Shown here: positions 57,007-64,000 of the stretch, piece by piece
Position numbering within the stretch: the first letter of the stretch is position 1
How the letters are laid out: every line of letters starts with the position of its first letter
Notes under the pieces: model-generated
Told to the model about the DNA's origin: nothing
Databases searched by the model: none
What the model saw: the letters and a program-made list of their open reading frames with translations, nothing else
Position numbers and translations under genes: made by a program
Assembly (NCBI RefSeq): GCF_023278565.1
Contig: NC_064679.1
Location: 4,464,001 to 4,528,000 of the forward strand
Reading direction: 5' to 3'
Length of the DNA stretch: 64,000 nt
DNA from: Colletotrichum lupini
Taxonomy: Eukaryota; Ascomycota; Sordariomycetes; Glomerellales; Glomerellaceae

Positions 57007-59148
57007 TTACAAATCCCAAAGACAGAACTCTCTCTTAGGAGGCAACTCGGGCATGAGACCCTCAAACTTGCCAGTCTGCGTAAACGATTGCCACTGCTGC
57101 TTCGACTTGTCATCATATAACTCGTCGGGTAGCTCAGTGTCCTTGTAATAATTTGGCGGACCATCCGGGAACCATATCCTCGTCCACGCGCCGTTGAAGG
57201 CTCGAATGCCAGGCAGATTGCCCTGGTAGGTGACGGGCTTGCCCTTCCAATTGGATAACCGCCCGTTCATGTCCTTGGAGCTGTAGCTCGACACTGGTGG
57301 ATGCTGCCTCGAGCTCCCCGGCGGGTACGGCCCGCTCCCAGGCGCCGCCGCTTGTTGCGCGGCGGGCGGAGCTGGTGCAGCGGTCTGCCCTCCAAATGGG
57401 TTTGGCGCCGATCCGCCTGCTCCGAGGCCACCGGACGGCTGGCCAAACGGGGACGCATTGTTCTGTCCAAAGGGGTTCGTCTTCTGGCCAAGCTGAGCTG
57501 GTTGTCCGAATCCGCTGGCAGGCTGCGTAGGCTGAGCAGTCGCCGCCGGTTGACCGAAGGTGCTGGGCTGCGCATCGGTTTTCGCTCCAAAGGGGTTGGT
57601 CGCCGCCGGCTGCGCTTGAGAAGGCTGACCGAAGGGACTGGAAGATGCAGTCTGGGCCGGTTGTCCGAATGCACTTGTTGTCGCAGGCTGTACTGGCTGA
57701 CCAAACGGACTTGGGTTCGTCTGGGCGGGAGCCCCGAAAGGGTTGGCATTCTGTGTCGTATTCTGCGCGGGCTGTCCAAAGGGGCTGGGCCTGGCCGTGC
57801 TCTGCGAAGCCTGACCAAATGGACTGGATGTATTGTTGCTGCCGGCGCTGGCAAACGGGCTGGCACCGCTCGTCGCGCCTCCAAAGGGGTTCGGCTTCTG
57901 CCCAAGAGCACTTGCTTGGCCAAAAGCGCTGCCGCCTCCGCCAAGTTGAGATGGTTGGCCGAAGGCACTGCCCCCTGATGCCGCTGCTGGTTGTGCCGGC
58001 TGCCCAAACGCAGGCGCGCCGAAGGGATTGGGCTTCTGACCGAGGGCTGAGGCCTGGCCAAAAGCCGATGTGCCACCTCCCAGCGCGCTGGGTTGTCCAA
58101 AAGCGGATGTAGGTTGCGATGTTTGCCCAAAGGCTGGGGCGGAGCTACTCGTGGCACCGAACGCCGACGTAGGTTGTGATGGTTGACCGAATGCTGAAGT
58201 CGGTTGCGATGGCTGCGATGTTTGACCAAAAGCTGGCGCGCCAAAGGGATTCGCACGTTGCCCCAGGGTCGCAGTCTGGCCAAAGGCGCTCCCTGTTGAA
58301 GTTCCACCGCCGCCGCCAAAGGCAGAAGTCGTGTTCGTGTTGTTAGAGGAGAATGGGTTTGACGTCGCTGTGTTCGAATTTGACGAAAAAGGGTTCTGCT
58401 GTGAAGAAGCGCCGCCCCGTCTTCCAACCGCAAACTCCCCTGTAGTCCCGCCTGGCGATGTGCCTTGCTTGCAAATGTCTATCCTGTTGGGGTGCGTTTG
58501 CTCGGCAGAAATGATGAATTGAATAGCTCCGTCAAGGTTGCCCACCGCCGTCTTCATTTGTTGTTGGGCTTGCTGGTATAGCTCTTGTGCTTGATTGAGC
58601 TTTGGATTCCGTCAGCTGATAGACCTGTAGACCTGAATAAGGTGACTTACCGCTTGCTGGGGATTTCCAGAAGCTTCCGCCATCATGTGAACGAGTCTCA
58701 TTTCCTCAAAACTCTGCTCGCGTAAGTTGCCTCCGAAGAGCTGTTCCGGAGCGTCCCTGCCGGGGCCATAAGCGGACAAGATCCATTGTGGCGCTTCCGA
58801 CGTCAAGTCTTTCTCAATGGTCTCCTTTGATAGCGCATATGGAAGCCCTGGTCGCATGTGAGTAGAATGCTTCGTTTAAAACTCCTAGGAGCCGCGATTG
58901 TTTGGGCGAACCATCATTGTTGTTGCCGCCTCGATTGAATCCTCCTCCTGTGTTTTGGCCAAAGGCTGCAAAACGGTTGTTATTTTGCGACCGTGGGTGC
59001 TCGAATCGGCAATTCTCTGCGATATCACGTATTAGCCTCTTCGATCCGAGTTTGCGATCGAGACCCCTCGGGATAATGATGGGTGCACAGCGAGTGACGT
59101 ACGTCCGTACCTGCAGTTCCCCTGCTCGTAGAACTTGCAGACTACCAT
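57007..59148 (-). CDS. Nup42/Amo1-like FG nucleoporin with N-terminal CCCH zinc finger
   Basis: Four exons, 59,103-59,148, 58,912-59,016, 58,651-58,847 and 57,007-58,599, give 646 residues; introns are 86, 64 and 51 nt. Splicing of exons 1 and 2 assembles one CCCH finger, CKFYEQGNC-RYGQNC-RFEH (C-x7-C-x5-C-x3-H), at residues 4-22. A helical stretch of about 100 residues follows, then about 300 residues of FG repeats of SAFGQ/NPFG/SPFGQP type. The end is a short ordered domain (GAWTRIWFPDGPPNYYKD...PELP). This layout matches Nup42 of budding yeast and Amo1 of fission yeast, at the cytoplasmic side of the nuclear pore in mRNA export. The 64-nt intron has a weak GTTCGC donor, so that junction is less sure. 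Confidence 0.85.
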
Positions 59149-59792
59149 TCTGGTTGTTGATCGGGCGGTTTCGCAATGCAAATGGCGTGATGACAGCGGC
59201 TATGTCATTTCGTACGTGTTAAGAGCTGAGATTAGCCAGGGATTCGACGGTGGACAAAGAATTAAGCTCTTGTAATCTCCAGAGCTCGTAGATTGGGCGT
59301 CGAGAAAGAAATCATTGGCAGCCTTTCTCAGCCTTGCCGGCGCGTGCCCCTAGCGCGCCGTGGTAAGCCAATGGGAAATACGTACTGTGCGTAAGCAGTG
59401 GACAAAGCGCAAGCACTGTCCTTGCCTCCTCTGGTCCAGGCAGGTGCACTTACACCACGAACATTCAACATCACTTCTTGACTTCCTCAAGAAGCATTCG
59501 AATTCATCTATTTGGTCGAGTCAAGATGACTCGGAGTTCTTTCATTGGCTTTCATCATCAACAAGATCTTCCCGGCCTTTGAATTTCACCTTTATGTCCC
59601 ACCGAAAATCGATTCTACCAATCCTAGGAATTGAGAGCCAAGCATTTTACCTCGCTTTCGCAAGGACAGCGTTATTCTAACTCGTCGACGCCACAATCTT
59701 CTCCATACGAGTCACATATTCAAAAGCAAATCAAGAATCGAGATCATTGTTTCATTACTCCAAATCGGTCATAGCTACTCCGTGGAATCCAT
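59149..59792. other. Intergenic region
   Basis: 644 bp from the nucleoporin ATG to the GH5 stop, containing only short frames. It holds the nucleoporin promoter and GH5 3' UTR. Confidence 0.55.
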
Positions 59793-61177
59793 CTATCCAA
59801 TAACACCAGCAACCATGGGCTTCAGCTGCTGCTCAACATAGTTGGGGTTTCTCCACTCAGACCAGTCCGCGTTCAACAGACCCCACGACTCCTCAAAGTT
59901 CTGCGTTCCCTGGCGGATGTAGTAGCTACCCACCAGAACCCAGATGAAGAAGCTGCCCTGGATCTGGGGCAAGTAGGATGCCAGGCACGTCGAGTACGTG
60001 TTGAGGTATGTGTTGTCGTTCATGTTGAAGCCAAACTCGGTCAGCGCCACGGGGAAGACATTGACCGTCACAGGGTCCGATGAATTCATGGCCTGGAAGC
60101 CCTTGGTGTACAGGTTGTTGCTCAAGCTCGCGCAGCTGCCGATGGAGCCCTCGTAGTTGTGGATCTCGAGAACGAGCTTGTCGGCGTAGCCCTCGAAGTC
60201 AGAGAGCTGGAACGTGCCGTTACCGGGTGTCAGCGCAGTACCGCGGAAGACGGGTGCGACGGTAGTGTCGTAGTTGAGGCCAGAGAGGAAGATGAGAAGG
60301 CCAGGGTTGGCGCCGTTGATGGCGTTGGTGCCCTCCTGGATGTACTTGTACCAATCCTGCCAGTTGTACGAAGCAGCGACCAGCTCGGCGTTATCCGTGG
60401 CCTCGCGAAGCTCGTTGCGGAGAGACATGGCGACGAGAGCAGTCCACGATTTTCCCTGGCGATGGTTATCAGCTTGGGTTCCACAATATTCTGCCTTCTT
60501 TCGATTCACTTACATGGTTGGCCATGTAGGTCAGGCCGCGCACCCATTTGGCGGCATCGAACTCGCGGTCTCCCCACCAAGTGTTGCCGTCGTTTCCAGA
60601 GCAGCACCACTTGCCGGTGGACATGTGGTTATCGAGGAGGATGTAGACTTCCTGCTTAGCGCATTCGGCAGCAATGGCATCGTACACCTTTGGGGTTATG
60701 TGTCAGCGGGTGTCAAACGTCGCGGCAGAGCTGATAACTTACCTCGAGACGGGTGGTCGCCTCCGTGAAGGAAGGGTTGTTGGCCAGAACCTGAGCGAGG
60801 ACGGCGGTGCCGTTGGTCTCACCGAGGCCGTTGATGAAAGCCGTCTTGATGTCAATGTCCTTGCCATCGTTGGCGTAGATCTGATCGACGAGCTCAATGG
60901 CGTAGGTCAGACGGATGGCGTTCATGCCGATGCTCTTGATCTTAGACACGACACCCTCGACGGAGAGGAACTGCAGACCCTCTGGGACCATGACCTCGCC
61001 GTGGCCGGGCCAGTTGGTGCCGGCGAACTGGATGTGGTTGCCAGCGGCATCCACCGCCCAGCGACCGTTCGCCACAAGCGGGCCATTGGGCCAGCTGGTT
61101 TGTCTGGCCTGGGGAAGAGCGGCGCAAAGAGGCGCGACGGAGCAGGCGACGGCCAGAAGAGAGGTGAAGAACTTCAT
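59793..61177 (-). CDS. Secreted glycoside hydrolase family 5 (endoglucanase-type)
   Basis: Three exons, 60,743-61,177, 60,514-60,687 and 59,793-60,455, give 423 residues; introns of 55 and 58 nt have CTGAC/CTGAT branch sites. The frame is open 18 codons upstream, but MKFFTSLLAVACSVAPLCAA is the signal peptide. Typical GH5 features are GTNWPGH near the start, AIRLTY on strand 2, VYILLDNHMS, the acid/base Glu218 in MSLRNELRE, LEIHNY (His302), and nucleophile Glu343 in ALTEFGFN. No carbohydrate-binding module is attached. The likely role is cleavage of beta-1,4-glucan or a related plant or fungal wall polymer outside the cell; exact specificity cannot be read from the sequence. Confidence 0.9.
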
Positions 61178-61277
61178 GATGTCGGGCAGTTTTGACTGAG
61201 AAACCGACGCGTCCGAGATGGGAGCTATCACTACAGAGAAGGTCGCAATGGCATCATCTTGCGGGAACCATTGGGAT

Positions 61278-61284
61278 CTTATAC
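61278..61284 (-). promoter_or_regulatory. TATA-like box of the GH5 gene
   Basis: GTATAAG on the minus strand about 100 bp before the ATG at 61,177, a standard distance for fungal promoters. Confidence 0.4.
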
Positions 61285-62481
61285 GACCTCAAAAGTTCAC
61301 AGAGCATGCAGCTCGGAAGCATTCCCGCTCCAATCGAGCACTCGCCGTTGCTACCTCATCCCACGGACCGAGAGCGGGACCTGCAGCCAGACCAGGAACG
61401 CGACACTGACATCACGAGCATTGGCGGCAGTAGCTTAGCCTTGGGAGGGTGCAACGTTCCTTGAATCAACGGTCGCCATTGTCATGACTAGTCTTCGACC
61501 GCCTCCCTCAGGCCGCAGCGGGGCATCTCTCGGGTGCTCCCTCAGGTCATGATACCAAGTTGCCAGGGTAGCGACGAACCTCGGGGGCGGCTTTCGCCCG
61601 AGAAGACGAGCACAGCCGGGGCAGACATACTCTTGGGAATGGAAGCCAAGGGTCCAAGATTTACCATTGAGTGGACGCTAGAGAGTCAGGCGATGATTGT
61701 CGCCAGGAACAGCAAGCTTGTGCCGGACGGTGTGAGATCGGCTCCCGCCTTCTTCGAGACAAGCTGAAGTCTGGACAGATTCTTGCGTCCCGCCCCCGCA
61801 TCGCTTGTCGAATATGCCGATGGGGAAAACGACGGATCCCGGCTCCCCAGCTCTGGTGCCTTTAGTGCTGGTGTTCCCCACACTCCGAACCCCTCTCTTC
61901 ATCGAACCGCTCAACGGCCCAAGCATCCCCAAATCGGCCGGTTCTGCGCCATCACAAGATACTAGTTTGGATGGTTGATGTTGCATGGGAGTGGAGCAGA
62001 AAACTTTCACCGTACCCCGGCTCCGTGATCCCCGGAAGCCGAACGAAACAAAGTCTGAAAAGATACGAAAGAAAACAGACAATAGCGGAGACGACGTGCC
62101 TGACAGGGAAATGCCCGCTGCCGATCAAGAGCCGGACCACAAAGACTAAATGTGGCAGTTGGGGAAACAGGCAAGCGGGGAGAGCTTTCGAACGATCTGA
62201 ATGGCGCGCAAGTTCGGACGGACGAGTTCTCGCGAGGAACTCTCACCAGCATTTGGCTCCACCGCGATACCTTGGAACGAGGAGGTGGATTCTCTGCCAT
62301 TATTGGTTCTCATCATGCACGAGAATCAACTGACACGTGCTACTAGATTCTCTCGACGCTCGATGACGACAACTTCACAAACTAGCAGCTTCGAAGGTGA
62401 AGCAGTGGGGGTTGTCTGACCCCAGCTTCAACCAAGCCATCCTCGGTAGAAACAACAATGTCGACCTCTCCGGCCTCGCTC
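61285..62481. other. Intergenic region between GH5 and P450 genes
   Basis: About 1.2 kb. Several overlapping frames on both strands (for example 61,678-62,082 minus and 61,971-62,333 plus) lack domains and start or splice support. No gene is called. Confidence 0.5.
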
Positions 62482-64000
62482 TCACGCCCTCGCCCTGAAC
62501 TCCAACAACGGTCCATCCTTCATACTCGTAAATGTGTCGTACAACTGCATCTCCGAGACCCGCCTCCGGCCCTCATCCAAATCTGCGCGTCCCTCAGCCG
62601 GGTCAAGTACGCCCACCGCCTTGCGCACGTCGTACAAGAACAACGTCCTCGCCAATGCGGTCGACATCTCAGCATACGCGAGCCCCTTGCCAATACATCC
62701 TCTGGCTCCAATCGAGAACGGACAAAACGCGCTCTGCGCCCTCGCCGTGTCGGCCTCGGTCGTCTCTCTGCCCCCAAACAACGGGTTTGCCGCGCCGACA
62801 ATCCATCGCTCGGGAACGTAGTCGTACGCTGAGGGGAAGTAGTCCTCGTTGTGGTGGATCGTGTAGTGCGGTGTGCCAACGACGGTTCCGGCGGGAATAT
62901 GCGCGCCGTCAATGGTCATGCCGCCTGCGAGAACCTCACGCGGGAGCAGGCCACCGACGGAGGGGGACAGGCGCATCGCTTCGTCTATGCAAGCGCGAAG
63001 GTAGGTGCATGTGTTGATTGTCGCGCCTTGACGGATTTCCTCGACTTCGGAGAACTTGCTGCGAATCTCGGCTGTTGCGCGCTGGAGCGCCGCAGGGTTG
63101 CGGGAAAGGTAGAAGAGGGTCGCTGCCATGGCTGTTGACGTGGTGTCGGCGCCGGCGATGATGCTGATTTGTGTGTCAGTCTTGGCTCACATCTCTGTGC
63201 CTCGAAATTGGCTAGGAGTAGTATGAACTTACAGCAGGTTCGACTCGCCCCAGAGCTCTGGCGTCGAGAAGCCCAGTCCAGTCTCCGGGTCACGCGCCTT
63301 GAGGAGGTAGTAGAAGAAGTCGCGTCGATCGGTATCTTCGCCAAGCTTCGTCCGCTCCGTCAGCTGCGCCTTGCTGTAGGCCATATACCGCGCGCGTCCA
63401 GCCGCAATGGTCGGGAAGAGGAGCTTGTCGAGCTTGAGCTTGTCGACGATGGGCATGGTACCGCACTGTCGTCCGTCAGTTCATGTTCCTCTCGAACCAC
63501 TCCGTCGACAACGTCTACTCACAAGAAGATGCCTCTTGGTCGCCGCAGCGATCAAGTCCAACGCAAACCGGTTATCGGGCGCCTCGAGCATATGAAACGC
63601 TTTTCCAAACGACAAGTCTCCCAAGATATCCATAGCGAGGTAATTACACCAGTCCGTCATATTCTTGGGCGTCGACCACCCCTTTGTCTCAGCGGACGCG
63701 CCGCGACCAATCTCGGCGGTGAAGGAGCGCACGTTGCCGATGATGTAGCGCTCCATCTCCTTCATGGCCGAGTCGGAGAAGCCGTGGGCGAGGACGCGGC
63801 GCTTACGGGCGTGGACGTCCTTGTCGCGGGCGTTGTGAGTGTTGGGCGCCGGGTGGACGAAGGCGTTGTAGAACTCTGCCTTGCCGACGTTGGAGCGGAA
63901 GCCGTAGATTTCCTTGAGAGCCGTGGCGGAGTTGAAGGAAACTGAGTTGGGCCCGAAGCGGACGATTTTGCCTTTGAGGGTGTTAGTGATGGTGTCTCCA
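62482..64000 (-). CDS. Cytochrome P450 monooxygenase, 5' end outside the window
   Basis: Visible exons are 63,523-63,971, 63,233-63,465 and 62,482-63,163, with introns of 57 and 69 nt. In front, CACTAAC...AAAG ending at 63,972 looks like another intron acceptor, with the next exon off the edge; the frame is also open through it, so this is not certain. Marks of a P450 are IIAGADTTST (I helix), EAMR (ExxR), PERW, and the haem loop FCPFSIGARGCIGKG. The segment MTDWCNYLAMDILGDLSFGKAF and the LWGESNLL-IIAG join resemble fungal P450s annotated as trichothecene C-15 hydroxylase-like or benzoate-type, but no toxin-pathway genes are nearby and I infer no pathway. The N-terminal membrane anchor is beyond the edge. 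Confidence 0.9.

Noticed and set aside
57267..58433. 388-codon minus-strand frame inside the nucleoporin gene, and plus-strand frames over the same region
   Set aside because: They are other-frame readings of the FG repeats; periodic codons keep several frames open. The FG frame has the CCCH finger, spliced exons and a conserved C-terminus.
61678..62333. Overlapping 120-134 codon frames between the GH5 and P450 genes
   Set aside because: No signal peptide, motif or splice continuation; GC-rich chance frames.

Overview
The window is nuclear DNA of a filamentous ascomycete (Pezizomycotina; I cannot fix the genus). The signs are introns of about 50 to 86 nt with CTGAC/CTAAC branch points just before the acceptor, a HET-domain gene, a Zn(II)2Cys6-type regulator, a small secreted cysteine protein, secreted carbohydrate- and protein-degrading enzymes, and old retrotransposon copies that look mutated by RIP (repeat-induced point mutation: CpA/TpG depleted, TpA enriched, stops everywhere).

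Positions 1 to about 13,030 and 15,815-22,339 are degenerate Ty1/Copia LTR retrotransposon DNA. Copy 1 runs off the left edge and lacks its RNase H segment. Copy 2 follows directly through a shared LTR, and its RNase H + LTR end is duplicated in tandem. Copy 3 is a separate 6.5-kb insertion with 208-bp LTRs and a GAAAC repeat at each side; it splits an 86-codon minus-strand frame with a signal-peptide-like start. The DNA between the copies (13,031-15,814) has no convincing intact gene, but holds a 43-bp inverted repeat and an eight-cysteine frame.

From 23.7 kb onward the window is ordinary gene-bearing DNA: a trypsin-like GDSG protein (23.7-25.9), a tyrosinase (26.7-27.8), a HET-domain protein (28.2-30.4), a Mup1-like amino-acid permease (32.1-34.0), a small CHZ-like acidic protein (34.3-34.7), a basic low-complexity protein (36.4-37.0), a Zn2Cys6 + bZIP composite regulator with a damaged zinc cluster (38.0-39.5), a small secreted cysteine protein (43.3-43.8), a large subtilisin-like protease (44.7-48.4), a C2H2 zinc-finger / trypsin-like fusion that is a paralogue of the first gene (50.5-53.2), a Cue3/ASCC2 homologue (53.3-55.4), 40S ribosomal protein uS10 (56.0-56.4), a Nup42/Amo1-like FG nucleoporin (57.0-59.1), a GH5 glycoside hydrolase (59.8-61.2) and a cytochrome P450 cut by the right edge (62.5-64.0).

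Housekeeping genes (uS10, Cue3, Nup42-like) cluster at the right. The left and middle have an accessory character: transposons, HET protein, secreted proteins and long gene-free gaps. I see no biosynthetic core enzyme, so tyrosinase, P450 and permease should not be read as one metabolite cluster. The most unusual items are the pair of trypsin-like proteins (one spliced in frame to zinc fingers), the regulator with two zinc-ligand cysteines replaced by tyrosine, and the recombined transposon array. Exon borders were worked out by hand from splice signals and frame continuity and are predictions.
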